NCBI GenBank assembly: GCA_018806985.1
Contig: JADANN010000128.1
Span: 265,174-329,173, forward strand
Source of the DNA: Angiostrongylus vasorum
Taxonomy: Eukaryota > Nematoda > Chromadorea > Rhabditida > Metastrongylidae
Length of the DNA: 64,000 bases
Direction: 5' to 3'
The translations under genes were made by a program, and so were the position numbers. A model generated the notes under the pieces. It was not told where the DNA came from. It made no database searches and saw only the letters and a list, made by a program, of their open reading frames with translations. Positions 31,410 to 43,106 of the stretch are shown one piece after another; the first letter of the stretch is position 1, and each line of letters starts with the position of its first letter.

Positions 31410-31971
31410 TTGCGTAGGACGAGTGTGCAGAGGCTGCTAAAATCTCAGGGCCAGTGGAAGCTGCCTGGATTTCAAAGAACTAAAGTAACGATCTCTACCT
31501 ACAATGCACGTACACTTGCATCCGAGTCCTCGATAGAAGACTTGCTAATGCAAACAAGAAGGATAAAGTACGACGTCATCGGCCTGGCCGAGAACGAGAA
31601 GACGCCAGCTGTCAGACTCCGGAGAAGAACTGTTCTTCGGAATGTGCGACAGTAGAGGAGTCGGCGGCGCCGGCGTTCTCGTCAACACGAGTTTGTCCAT
31701 GAACATCGATTCATTCGAACAACTTACAACCCGAGTCGGACGTTTACGATTAAAAAGATGTGGATCAATTCCGGCTTTGACAATCTTCGTCGTTTACGCG
31801 CCGACATCAAACTCTGACGAAGAAGAAGTCGAAGCATTCTATATGGACTTGGAGAAGTTCTTCAGAGAAGACCATACATTCTTCATGGTCATCATTGGAG
31901 ATTTCAACGCCAAGATTGGACTAAGAAGAACGTCTGAAGAACGTCACATTGGAACCCACGGATTAGAATGA
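31410..31971 (+). pseudogene. RTE endonuclease domain, copy e
   Basis: Two overlapping frames encode the APE-type domain: [25 protein letters not shown], then [37 protein letters not shown] and [11 protein letters not shown]. The catalytic Glu context reads LAENEK instead of [17 protein letters not shown] and GSDHHLLRA follow at 32097-32200. Confidence 0.8.
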
Positions 31972-32665
31972 AACGAACAGGGTGAGCGGCTGTCTGAGTT
32001 TATCATGGCGACCAAGACAATCCATGGTAACTCACAATTCCAGAAGCCCCACCCTCAGCGCTGTACGTGGGAGTCTCCCACTGGAGAGTACCATAACGAA
32101 ATAGACCACATCACAGTAAACAGAAGGTTTTGCCTAACCGATATCGCTGTTGTCCCAACATTCTACACGGGATCAGACCACCATCTCCTTCGTGCAAGAT
32201 TCTATTTCTCGCGCAAAGGAGGAAAAAGCCGCTAAATTCAAAAACCGAAGTCCCAGAGCCACCGCAAACTGGGACTTATTCAATTCATTACTCGGCTGTT
32301 GGGAAGATGCCGTATAACATCGACGAAGAATACGATCGGCTCATTCAACATCTTCACGTTAGCGCTATGAAAGCTGAGAGTCCGCAAGTCACCAAGAGAC
32401 GCTTTGCTTTCTAGAAACACTCGAGCTAATACGCCAGCGTGGAATCGCACGAGCTGCAGGCAACCGCAACTAACGTCCGAACTTGCAAAATAGTGCAGAC
32501 AGGCGATAAAAGAAGATCTTAAGGAGAGAAGAGCAGCAGTAATGGTCGAAGCTCCAGAGGCTGGGAAAAAGCACTCGCAAAGCCCACCGAAGCTTCGCCA
32601 ATTACAAGACCAAGATGATTGCACTCTGACGCCCAGACGGAACAGTTCCAGCGATCAGAAAGGCA

Positions 32666-33897
32666 ATGGAGAAAATTATTCACGAATACTACTCGGATCT
32701 CTTCGATAGCCACGTCCATCTTCTGTCATATGAAATAAAGGAGGATGGATATGTTGTACCACCGGTTCTCCCTTCCGAAATCCGGCATGCCATTTCGTCG
32801 GTGAAGAATCGACCAGCACCAGGTCCGGACGTGATAAGACCAAAACACCTGAAGAACCTTCCGCCAGTCTCTGTTACCTTGGCTCTTCACACGTTACCTG
32901 TCCGAATGCAAGGTTCTTACGCACTGGAAGACCAGCAAGACTGTGTTATTGTTCAAGAAGGGTGACGTACATGATATCGGCAACTGTCGTCCAATCTGCT
33001 TAGTGTCTGTCATCTACAAACTTTTCACTCGAGTCATCCTAAACAGGATTGACACAACACTGGAAGAAGCACAGCCATGTGAGCAAGCAGGGTTTCGAAA
33101 AAGGATTTAGTACGATGGACCACATCCACACGGTAACAAGGCTCATTGAAGTATCGCGAGAGTACAAAAGACCGCTCTGTCTCACCTTCATCAATTCACA
33201 AAGACCTTTGATTCATTCGAGATAAAAAGCAGTCTTGGAACCCCTGGATAGTCAAGGAGTGCCTACTCAGTAGATAAAGATTCTTCCTGAGCTGTACAAA
33301 AACTTCACAACCAAGATATCACCATTCTACATTGATGTGAAAAGAGAGGTTAGGCAAGTCGAAACCGTTTCGCCAAAATTATTCACCGCCACCCTTCAGA
33401 ACCTCATGCGAACACTGGAATGGGACAACTTGGAAGTGAAAATCGATGGTCGGCAGTTACACTATCTTCGCTTTGCTTATGACATCGTCCTTATAACACC
33501 TAACACTAGCCAAGCGAAACGTATGCTTACTGTCTTTGATAGGGCCTGTTGAAAGAATGGCTTTTTCTACTAAATCTCACGAAAAACAATGTTCATGAAG
33601 AACCGATTGATTCTGTATGCCCCATTCACTCTCAAGGGAACGACTCTCTCCGAATGCTCCATTTGTATCTATCTAGGTCGCGAAATCAACATGTTGAAAG
33701 ACTTAGCACCAGAGTTGGGCAGAACTAAACGAGCGGCTTGGGGAGCTTTCAAGAGCATCGAGGATGTAGTGAGGAGAACAAAGAATACTCGACTCCGTGC
33801 CCATCTTTTCGACTCAACGGTACTTCCTGTATTAACGTATGCGTCAGAAATCTGGTCGCTGCGTAAACAGGATGAAAAAGTTACTCTGCGTTATTGA
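32666..33897 (+). pseudogene. RTE reverse transcriptase, copy e
   Basis: Pieces in three frames: [30 protein letters not shown], a damaged motif A near 33190, [20 protein letters not shown] (motif B) and YLRFAYDIVLITPN. In the last, the catalytic pair reads YD rather than DD. The thumb segment [18 protein letters not shown] is at 33720-33780. Inactive by frameshift and by the motif C substitution. Confidence 0.78.
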
Positions 33898-34569
33898 ACG
33901 CGCAGTCGAAAGGATGATGCTAGTATCCCATTCCCATCTCACACAAGTAAGGGAATGGATCCCAAGTTCCGACCTTCATCAAAAACCAGAGATACCGTTC
34001 TGCACGCCAAAGAGTCGAGGATAAGGTCGGCCTGATACGTAATTCCTATGAACGACAACCGGTGGACAAGAGCCGTTAGTGACTGGATTACTGGGGATGT
34101 CAAACGCGCTGCAGAAAAACCACCGAACGGATTGTCAGAGTTCTTCACGAAAAGCCTAGAAAAAAAGATATGATGCTCAGCGAGTTCCTATAGCGAGCAG
34201 AACGCACTGGGATACTCTTGCACGCGACAGGGGAGAAATGGAATATTTACTGGCGTCCGCCCGAGTCACTCGACGATCAACGGGACTACATGTTATACAG
34301 GTGGTCGACCTCGTATCAGCTTACAATCCAAGAATGTATCTTCTCAGTTTCTAAAGAAGAAAATCTGATCACACCTCCATTGCCACTGAAAAAAGGCTCG
34401 AGGAGGCGAAAATGAAGGCTAATCCTATTATTGCAACAAAGTTACAGCTTATTATGAATGCGAGCTGTTGATATTTGAAGAACGATTTACATCGGCATAG
34501 GCATAATATGTTCCTGGAAGCAGCCTAAAAGGGATCTACTCTGGAAAAAGTGTTGTCGGGATGTTTGCT

Positions 34570-34850
34570 TCTATACTGTTTTCCTTTCAGCTCTGATGAA
34601 TGAAAACGTGAATTCTACAAACTCTCGCCATGATATAGAATTGTTAACGAGAAAGTTCCACACCAATCTTTTCAATTTCACAATCCCCGTCGTTTACATC
34701 GAAATTTCCCACGGAGAAAATCTGCGTGAGATCTTACCCACTGAAGTTCGATTCGATATAAATTATGAAGAATTGCTCAGCTCCAGAACACGATAGTATC
34801 ACCACCGACTTTTCAGAAGAAGAAGAGTAACGTGGACAGCAACCGAGCAT
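34570..34850 (+). pseudogene. Second LINE subfamily, RT N-terminal fragment
   Basis: Contains LLTRKFHTNLFNFTIPVV and REILPTEVRFDINYEELLSS. These match the fingers region (FYTNLF..., ILPSEVR) that precedes the RT core in RTE-like LINEs. Not close to the main family. Confidence 0.5.
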
Positions 34851-35439
34851 CTCAGAAAGCCCATCTAACGGAAGCCAATGTAATCTTTACTCCACGAAGA
34901 TGCAAAAGTGTCCTGCGACAGCCACTGAAAAGATGGGTGCGTTTGTTCGGTAACAAAAATTCAAGAAACTGTACTCGCGGCTAGAGACATTTGACAAACA
35001 TGGTATAACACTTGCACGCGCGGCTTTGCTCGAATCAAACCACAAACTATGGGCAACAGTGTTTAAATTGATCAACTCACACAAGGTTATTACAAAACTT
35101 TTATTCGGCCAACGTTTTTTTAAGGAAAGTCGGCTTTTGAAATATTATGCTCCGTGCCAGCCGATAAGTAAACCGACTTCTGCAGCATGGATTGTCCGTA
35201 GAAACATAAGCGATTGCCAACGAACAGTCAATATCGACAAGAAGCGTCTCGTGTAAATTAGTGCTGCCGAGTGAGGCTAAATCATTCGAGCGGTACTCCA
35301 CTAAAGACGATCCGATTTTGTGGTGCAATGGCGAGTACACCACATCGAAAGAAGAAAAAAACTGTGGATAATCGATATTTCAGCAACGATTTTCCTTAAG
35401 CTCAGGATGCGTGATCAGCATATATTTTTTTCATTGACG

Positions 35440-35780
35440 AGCACACACGAGGTTGCTAAAAAGTTTTATTCGGCCGTCGTTTCAACGTCATCGTCTTCAT
35501 CAGATGCGATGATCTGAATCGATAGTGCGCAGCTTGTTATGTTCTATGTTAGCTGATAACGGTCGCGATTGCTGCAAGATGGATTGTCGGAAAAAAACAA
35601 GTTGTTATCACTGGACAGTCACTATTTTCAAAAAAGCAGCGTCTTGTATAAAAGAGCATCTCCGGTGAAATTGCCTCATTAGAGAGATTTTCCTCCAAGG
35701 AGGATCCGACTCTACGTGAAGAGGAAGCCGCCAAATCGAGAACGCGAACAACTGTCGACCATCGAATGGTGAAGTCGCGA
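35440..35780 (-). repeat. Possible Penelope-like 3' end
   Basis: On the minus strand the core CTGATGA, AGACGATGACGTT and GAAACGACGG lies at about 35513-35475, the best CTGATGA box in the window. The neighbouring 35570-35780 block shares tctacgtgaagaggaagc-like sequence with 30.8 and 51.8 kb. No endonuclease is seen. Confidence 0.35.
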
Positions 35781-36057
35781 AACAAAGAAACAAAGGGAAA
35801 ACGCCTTCCAGTTTATTGTGATGCCTTCCTCATTTTTATTAGCCGTCAAGTTCCCTTCCTTATGACCGCACGTCCCGTCCACTATGTGATGTTCTTCGCA
35901 CTCTTCTCAGTACTATTTACAATGCAAAAACTTATACATCATCATGATGTCTTTGAAAACACGAAAAACGAATTTCGCAACATTTTCATCTCACAATGCG
36001 AACCTTCTAATTTTGCCACGGTACGCAGACATGGGTAACAGATCTCGTTCCTAATGC

Positions 36058-36240
36058 TAATCCTTTACGTTATAAGAACAATATCATCAGCAAAGCGAAA
36101 GTAATGCATTTGCCAACCACTGATTTTCACTCCCATGTACTCTCATTACAAACTTCGCATAATGTTCTCGTGGAGGCGGTGAATAATTCTAACAAGATGG
36201 TATCGCCTTCCGCAACCTCTCTTTGTCGTCAGTGTTAAAT
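36058..36240 (-). pseudogene. RTE reverse transcriptase fragment, copy g
   Basis: A minus-strand fragment covering motif C to motif B: its plus strand reads atcatcagcaaagcgaaag (motif C) and gaggcggtgaataatt. It directly abuts the Penelope-like repeat starting near 36250. Confidence 0.6.
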
Positions 36241-36299
36241 TCTATTTATACGTTCTTAGGAACTGCCCTTGTTGGGATGATGCGAGGTTGGTATAAGTC

Positions 36300-36440
36300 G
36301 TCGTTGATGTTGTTTTTGTTGTTGTTGCTGTTGTTGTTGGTTTTTTGTTGTTGTTGTTTGTTGCTTGTTGTTGTTTGTTCTTGTTTGCTGTTGTTTGTTG
36401 TTATTTGTTGCTATTTTGTTATTGCTGTTGTTGTTTTATG
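36300..36440 (+). repeat. GTT-rich low-complexity stretch
   Basis: Imperfect GTT/GTTT repeats expanded from the same stretch of the Penelope terminal repeat seen at 11180 and 50250. The Leu/Val/Cys-rich open frame across it is an artefact. Confidence 0.8.
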
Positions 36441-36499
36441 GCTGATATTTTGGCGATTTCGCCTTCCTCAAAGCTTGCTCGTATTTTTATGTAACAATA

Positions 36500-36790
36500 A
36501 TCTTCCAATCCTCCCAACTGCTTACCGCCTCGTCCTGGCTGGGTGTTCCTGGGTGTCGGACTACGGCTGAGAATGAGTACGGCGTTTCAATCAGGAAGCC
36601 TACCTCAGAGTAAACCAATACCAGGATCCACCACCGTCCTGGTATCAAAGTCGCATGGTGGAAAATCTCCCTCTGATCCACCAAGGTTGCTACTGCCTGT
36701 GGTGGTGAGGACCTGGGGCAGACTTTGGGCAAGCTGATTTCAGGATTCCAGGGAACCGCAATGGCTTTAACCAGCAAATCTCCGAAAAAA
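36500..36790 (+). repeat. Unclassified dispersed repeat, copy 1
   Basis: Shares ccaccgtcctggtatcaaagtc, ctccctctgatccac and gggcagactttggg with the reverse complement of 45180-45425. No coding content is recognised. Confidence 0.55.
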
Positions 36791-37729
36791 AACGGAAATT
36801 ATACTGGAGCTATCACAACCAGTAAATATGGGCCATCATAGTATCCAGCTAATCATACTTTTACAACTCGGTGAAAAATCAATAGCTTTAAAGAGGATCT
36901 AGCATATAAATTTACGCCTTGTTGACGAAAAACCACTCATTGTGCTGTTTGGGATTGGAATTACCTGTGTTGTTCACATGTGATGATAGGCGAGACCGAC
37001 CCAGGTCAAAAAACCAATTTGAAGTAAGGCGCCACGTCACGTGTGATAGTGAGACAGTCGTCTTCCCAGTTCCCCCTTTTGGATTTTTTAAAAAATTCAA
37101 CAATGCTTTGAGGAAGGCAAAATCGCCGAATCTAAGCAATATGGTGGTTATTTTGAAGTTACTACCTGGATCTTAGCACAGGAACCAAAAACATCAACGC
37201 GCAAGACTCTTGAGGTGTTTTGGATAGAATTCGAAAATCTATTGATGAACAGCAAAGACGAATGCCTCACTATCACACGTGACATGGCGCCTTATTTCAA
37301 AATGGTTTTTTGAGCTACGTGGGTCTCGCTCTTTATACCACGTGGACAACTCGTGGACAGTCCCACTCTTAGGAGCACGGTGAGTAGTTTCTGATCAATA
37401 TGGCGTTTATTTATATGTTAGATCTTCATTATTACATCAGTTTTTCCCACCAAATTATTAAGCTATTCTTGTATAAAGTACGTTCAGGCTCTGAGGAAGG
37501 CGAAATTGCCGAAACGCCAGGCACCGACCAACAATAACAACGAAAACAACGACAGTGATAACAACAACAACAACGCCGCCTACATTAGCTCAACAGGATC
37601 AGTTCATAAGAACATATAAAAGAATATATCCATTATTTACGCCGAGGTTTAAAGAAGGTCGGTCTTTTGAGATATCATCGTGATTGTTTCTGAACATTTT
37701 TGCCGAGGTTCAGGGGGGATTGAAAAATA

Positions 37730-37960
37730 TTCATTCGCTATGTGCTAACTAATATATTACTGACTGCTGCAAGAGGCATTGTAACCAGATATGCGGCAGA
37801 AGCTGCGACAACGGCCAAGCACATCGCGGGACGACCATATGTGGACTACCGAGTCAGATCAATCCATCTGTGAAGAAGAGAAAGGCGGGCGTCGAAACGT
37901 TAGCTGAACAATTCCTTTAATCACCCTCCTGTTTGCTTAATAGTTGAGGGAGTTAGTGAT
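37730..37960 (+). repeat. Possible second Penelope-like 3' end
   Basis: The sequence cagatcaatccatctgtgaagaagag, followed by gcgggcgtcgaaacgttagc, resembles the terminal-repeat core (CTG-GAAGA ... GAAACGTTAG). Upstream it reads like a decayed coding tail. Weak evidence. Confidence 0.28.
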
Positions 37961-38559
37961 ATAGAATGGTTCAAAAATAATGCATCATTTTTAAGTAGTC
38001 TCCCACCGCGCGATCGGGAGCACTTGCACTGGCAGCCACTACCTTTTTGGCTCCCCGCTCTCGAAAAAGTGGTCAACACGAGCCAAAGGTCGAAAAATGC
38101 TAGATTACGTTCTCAAGATTAGTTGTAAACCCTTATGCTATTCAAATCAAATCCCGCCGTTCAAGTCAATTAGTGCATCATGCTGTGCAGTTGGTGCACA
38201 CGCCGATGCATATTTTTCTAAAAACACAACGAAAACATGGGACCTACGTCTCCGCCGACGGAGACGACATCTAATTCTCTGTCTTCGTAAAGTTGTTAAT
38301 TCTTTCACAATTGACGGTAGTTTTTTGATAACAGGAGAACCTAACGGCTTGCGAAACTGGCAAGGTTTCAAAAAAGGCTTTACTGCATCGCTCTCTGTGT
38401 ATGAATGAAATGTAGGATGTATTCATTATATATCACTTTGCTCCATCAAGCAAACATACTGCTGTCGGTATTTTAAAGTGTTTTGCTGTTTATACTCTTT
38501 CCATTTCGGCACTGATTGAATGAAATAACGGTTAGAGGTCTTTAATGGAACCAAAGATT

Positions 38560-38759
38560 AATGGGCAACTTGGCGCGTCCTCAAGTGGCGATAGGTGTTA
38601 ATCGCGAACAAAAAGCGACCTTTGCTTCTCGAGAAGCAGTTGGATCCAGGGGATGAAATCTTGTTTCTGCTTCTCCGATTTCGCATATGTCTTCTACATT
38701 CACGAAGACGCATCAATGCATAATTACGTGTGTTCCCATTTTGCGGTTTATATTCTGTG

Positions 38760-38762
<3 letters not shown>
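38560..38762 (+). pseudogene. RTE LINE 5' UTR fragment, copy h
   Basis: Matches the 5' region of copy e at 30990-31160 (cgcgaacaaaaagcgacct, tggatccagg, gtttctgcttctccgattt, gcggtttatattctgtgag). It runs directly into the AC array, whose embedded non-repeat units are copies of this fragment's end. Confidence 0.65.
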
Positions 38763-38805
<43 letters not shown>

Positions 38806-38810
38806 CACAC

Positions 38811-38866
<56 letters not shown>

Positions 38867-38895
38867 TGTTCCCATTTTGCGGTTTATATTCTGTG

Positions 38896-38932
<37 letters not shown>

Positions 38933-38949
38933 CACACACACATCACTAC

Positions 38950-39010
<61 letters not shown>

Positions 39011-39055
39011 TGCTACCACCACCACACGCACACACACGGTTCCATATATTCTGTG

Positions 39056-39142
<87 letters not shown>

Positions 39143-39154
39143 ACACACACACAC

Positions 39155-39221
<67 letters not shown>

Positions 39222-39249
39222 TGTTCCCATTTGCAGTTTATATTCTGTG

Positions 39250-39334
<85 letters not shown>

Positions 39335-39392
39335 GACACACACACATACACACACACACACTACACACACACACTCACACACACACTCACAC

Positions 39393-39474
<82 letters not shown>
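38763..39474. repeat. Compound (AC)n array with embedded 40-bp units
   Basis: About 700 bases of (AC)n. It is interrupted at about 38864, 39040 (degenerate), 39218 and finally 39474 by copies of a unit reading cgtgtgttcccattttgcgg then tttatattctgtgagcaaa. The same unit precedes the array at 38729-38762. The array therefore grew by duplication of AC tract plus unit as well as by AC slippage. The Thr-His and Cys-Val open frames on both strands are artefacts. Confidence 0.95.
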
Positions 39475-39477
<3 letters not shown>

Positions 39478-39599
39478 TGTTCCCATTTTGCGGTTTATAT
39501 TCTGTGGTAACCGCGTGCTTCATTGAAGAGTTGATGCAGAACATAAGAAAATCAACTTCGACCACAGTGAACTGGCGGACGCGAAAAGATTCTTGTTTG

Positions 39600-41130
39600 A
39601 TCTCTTGGTGACTTTGGAACTTTGGAACTCTCAGCTTCCATAGCACTAACGTGAAGATGTTGGGATGGGCCGATAGTATTCTTCGTCGACGTTATCGACA
39701 ACGGCATCTTCTCAACAGCCGACTGATGAATTGAATAAGTCCCAGTTTACAGTGGTCCGGGACTTCGGTTTTTGAGTTCAGCGGCTTTTTTTTCTCCTTT
39801 ACGCGAGAAATAGAATCTTGCACGAAGGAGGCGATGGTCTGATCCTATGTAGAATTTTGTGACGACAGACGACATCGGCTAGGCAAAACCTTCTATTTAC
39901 TGTGATGTGGTCTATTTCTGTTATGTTACTCTCCATTGGGAAAACTCCCATGTCCAGCGTTGAGGGTGGGGCTTCTGGAACTGCTGAGTTACCATGGATT
40001 GGTCTTGGTCGCCATGATAAACTCAGACAGCCGCTCACCCTGTTCGTTTCATTCTAATCCGTGGGTCCCAATGTGACGTTCTTCAGACGTTCTTCTTGGT
40101 CCAATCTTGGCGTTGAAAATCTCCAATGATGACCTTGAAGAATATGTGGTCTTTTCCGTAGAACTTCTCCAAGACCATATAGAACGCTTCGAGTTCTTCT
40201 TCGTCTTAGTTTGATATCGGCGCGTAAACGACGAAGATTGTCGAAGCCGTAATTGATCCACATCTTTTTAATCGTAAACGTCCGATTTGGGTTGTAAGCT
40301 GTTCGAATGAATCGATGTTCATGGACAAACTCGTGTTGACGAGAACGCCGACGCCGCCGACTCCTCTACTGTCGCATGTTCCGAGGAACAGTTCTTCTAC
40401 GGTGTCATAGACTACGTTGAAAATGGGTGGCGTCGTTTCGTCTCGGCCAGGCCGATGACGTCGTGCCTTATCCTTCTTGGTTGCATGAGCAAGTCTTCTA
40501 TCTACTATGACTCTGATGCAAGTGTGCGTGCATTGTAATTACAGATCGTCACCATAGCTCTTCGTAATCCAGGCAGCTTCCATTGGCCCTGATACTTTAG
40601 CAGCCTCTCCTTACTCGTCCTACCCAACGCTGCGAAATTGCAGGCTCTTTTCGGGGTCAAGGGAATGAGGGCCCGCTTTTCTTTTTACTGTTGCTAGCTT
40701 TTTTAATACCCACGCACAGATTGCTGGGCTTTGAACGTGGGACTGGGTATACTCACGTGTAGCTTGCCATGCTCTCCCAGAATGGACATGAAGCTTAGTT
40801 TGTTGGAGGCGACTCCTAAAGCGATTCCCATATACTTCCCTGTCACTTGAATGCAGGCTTTTTGGCCGAATTCACTCGTAGAATACAATCCGCATAAACT
40901 AGAACGCATCCACACACGCGTGCATGAATACGCCTCATAAATACAGGAAGTATGTGGCAAATCGACGCCGCAGAAATAGGGGAGTCCATCCCGTGGATCC
41001 ACCTTCGTCTCAGGGAAGCAAAAGTCGCTTTTGTTCCGCGATTGACCCCCTATCTGCCAACGTGGGGATGCGCCAAGTAGCCTCGCGACTAGCCGGCTAA
41101 CGTGATCCCTCATATGAAGGAGATCCGTGG
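39600..41130 (-). pseudogene. RTE-type LINE, copy i, 5' part
   Basis: The minus-strand 5' half of the main RTE family. The leader region (41130-40620) includes an open frame of 136 codons (41113-40703) that has a decayed counterpart at 30930-31345. The endonuclease (40560-39830) follows in several frames, then the start of the inter-domain region, which breaks off near 39600. The EN motifs GDFNA and HITVNRRF are recognisable at about 40130 and 39900. Confidence 0.72.
40703..41113 (-). CDS. Possible leader ORF of RTE family
   Basis: A 136-codon open frame upstream of the endonuclease. Segments such as SRLVARLLGASP, ACIQVTGKYMG and FKAQQSVRGY are partly conserved in copy e (SRLVARLRGASP, ACNQVIGKYMG, FRAQQAVRGY), which suggests the frame was coding in the parent element. 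No domain is recognised, and it could be an ORF1-like leader or chance. Confidence 0.35.
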   Translation of the reverse strand: MRDHVSRLVARLLGASPRWQIGGQSRNKSDFCFPETKVDPRDGLPYFCGVDLPHTSCIYEAYSCTRVWMRSSLCGLYSTSEFGQKACIQVTGKYMGIALGVASNKLSFMSILGEHGKLHVSIPSPTFKAQQSVRGY

Positions 41131-41139
41131 CCGTGGAAC

Positions 41140-43100
41140 CATAAGGGTGAAAATAAATGCAAAAGAAACTCGTTTTTGATCTTTCATTCGTTTCGAGAAG
41201 AATACCGCGATAGTCACTTTGATTATTTACTTCAGGAATTCTAGGAAAAGTCGATTTTAGATAAAAAGAAAGAAAACTGAAAAGCAGTTAAGTAGAGTCG
41301 CTAAATGGGAAGTGATTTTAGGAAGTGAATTCGATATAATCGCTTTGCTTCTCCATAAATATAAGCCAGCCCAGGTAATATTACTTTGATCTCATATTAT
41401 ACGATTCTACTAGTTTATTAAAAGTTTGTAGCAAGCTCGTGGAAGCGTGTCCATGAGGAAAGTCATTCCATAAGTTTACGGCCTTAGAGACCTGTAATTA
41501 ATTACGATTTTAATTGCTAAGATAGCTTGCGATGAGCTACTGATGTATCCATAGAGCCAGCATTTTTTCTTTTCCAGATAAATATAATATCAGTTTGTTG
41601 GCATGATTAGCCTAGTATGCGGGATCCTATCTAGAGACTATGGGTGGATTGAAGGAAGCTTCTAACTTGTGCACCAAACACCCTAAGTGGTTTCCAACTT
41701 CACCATGGCTAGCAGGTGTTTCTCGGTTTCGCAGTTCGTTTCAAAAGGGCGATTTATGCCCCAAGCAAGGTATGCCGAGCTGAGATAAAGTTGGGCGTTT
41801 CCATCCGAAAACCCAGCTAAGAAAATACCAACGGCAGGGAATCGCCGTCGTCCTTAGATCATATTGTTTACAAAAAAGTCCCTTCGACCTAGAATGAGCG
41901 CTTGCATGTGGAACCTGAGCAAAAGAACGACCCATGTATAATCTCCTTCGAAGTACGACTCCGCGCGGCTTGTATACTACAGCAACTGGTAGACTTATAA
42001 AAAAACAGAACAGTGAGCAAAATCAAAGTAGCAGGATGAAGAAACAATGCTCGTGGCCGAGTTTAAGTTAAAAAAAACGACAGAAAGGCAAATAAAGTGC
42101 CTCGGTTGGTGTGATTGGTAGCCCGTGAAGCTCCGATATGGATAATCAAGTGCTCGAGGCCCAAATGCTCCGAGTTTTCCTCGTATCTTAGCGCCCTTGC
42201 GGTTGTATACCACAGAATACCCTGCCATGGAAAAAAAGAACAGACAGTAAATAGATGTTAAATAAAACTGTGGATATTTAAAACAAGTTGTTTCTTATGC
42301 GAATAAAACTTAGGTACCTAGTTTCTTTCTCTTGGACTACGGAAGCCTTTGGTTGAGTAGATCGTATGTAAATTTGACATTTGCAGATTCTGGGGCAGGC
42401 TAGAACGCCGAAAAGTCGGCTACTGCTTATGAATTCTCTAGACAACCTCGTTCCTGCTTAAGAAAAGTAGGGCTGCTCACGGTTGCTTGAAGTGGAGGGG
42501 TCTAAGAGCAGTGGAAAAACTCTCTCACGGTTATCTTGACCGAAGGCGCCCTCTTAACTCCCAACTGAATTGTTGCGAGAGTAACCTTATCGATCATTTT
42601 TACGAATTTGTGGAAGGGAAAATCTGTTGAGCAAGCTAAACTCTGAGAGAATATTTGCTGTATGGGGATCACGTACAAACAGCATTCTCATTCATAGTAG
42701 TCTACCAAGGCACCCCCTGTCTCCTACCTTGACATTTGTAAACTAGAAAAAAACTTCAAATAGCAATTCCCAAGATCGACTTTCTATTAACACTGATTGA
42801 TAATTCGTGTTTTTTCTTCAATGAGCAAACACGAAGTTGGCATTATAAAATCTATTAGCACACAATAGCTGACGTTTCAAAGTTTTTGTTTTGACATATT
42901 AGGTCATTTCCTCCTCAAGCGTTCTTTAGACAGCAAGACTCCAACGGAAAAAGTAGATATCAATTTTCGCATATTTTTCGCATGAAACTCTCAAAGTGCT
43001 TAACCACTATCGCGTGAGAAAGTTCATTTTCAGTCTTGCAGCAGCCCAAGAATCAGGTATGCGGCAGGTTCGAAAACTAATAAAAAGCTAAAGGATAAAG
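41140..43100. other. Mostly unassigned sequence
   Basis: No gene is recognised. 42170-42240 carries the terminal module of SINE/MITE family 2 (gttgtataccacagaataccctgcc). 42860-42950 has a faint Penelope-repeat resemblance (gctgacgtttcaaag on the plus strand). Confidence 0.35.
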
Positions 43101-43106
43101 CTCTCA

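Larger units (their letters stand above)
30930..34300 (+). mobile_element. RTE-type LINE, copy e, near full length
   Basis: The longest RTE copy here. The 5' region (30930-31400) contains a possible leader open frame shared with 40703-41113. Endonuclease lies at 31480-32235, reverse transcriptase at 32666-33900, and the C-terminal region and 3' UTR reach about 34300 (ggactacatgttatacaggtgg). Frameshifts separate the domains. It shares its 5' boundary style (ctacgcggcgcgtcc) with the minus copy at 39.6-41.1 kb. Confidence 0.8.
36250..37690. mobile_element. Inverted pair of Penelope-like 3' ends
   Basis: The left arm (36260-36490, plus 36930-37090) and right arm (37160-37350, plus 37360-37685) are reverse complements of one another. 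Each has the 3' coding tail and a terminal repeat with a hammerhead-like core (36480-36443 minus, 37478-37518 plus). The left arm is interrupted by an unrelated repeat at 36500-36790. It contains a long GTT-rich stretch (36300-36440) whose counterpart in the right arm is AAC-rich. Confidence 0.62.

Noticed and set aside
36223..36570. 115-codon Leu/Val/Cys-rich open frame resembling a membrane protein
   Set aside because: It lies on the GTT-rich stretch of a Penelope terminal repeat; hydrophobicity comes from GTT and TTG codons.
38763..39474. CRISPR array
   Set aside because: Repeats are dinucleotide with a few LINE-derived units; no unique spacers and a eukaryotic context.
38558..39646. Long Thr-His and Cys-Val open frames on both strands
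   Set aside because: They are translations of the (AC)n/(GT)n array, which is open in several frames by composition alone.
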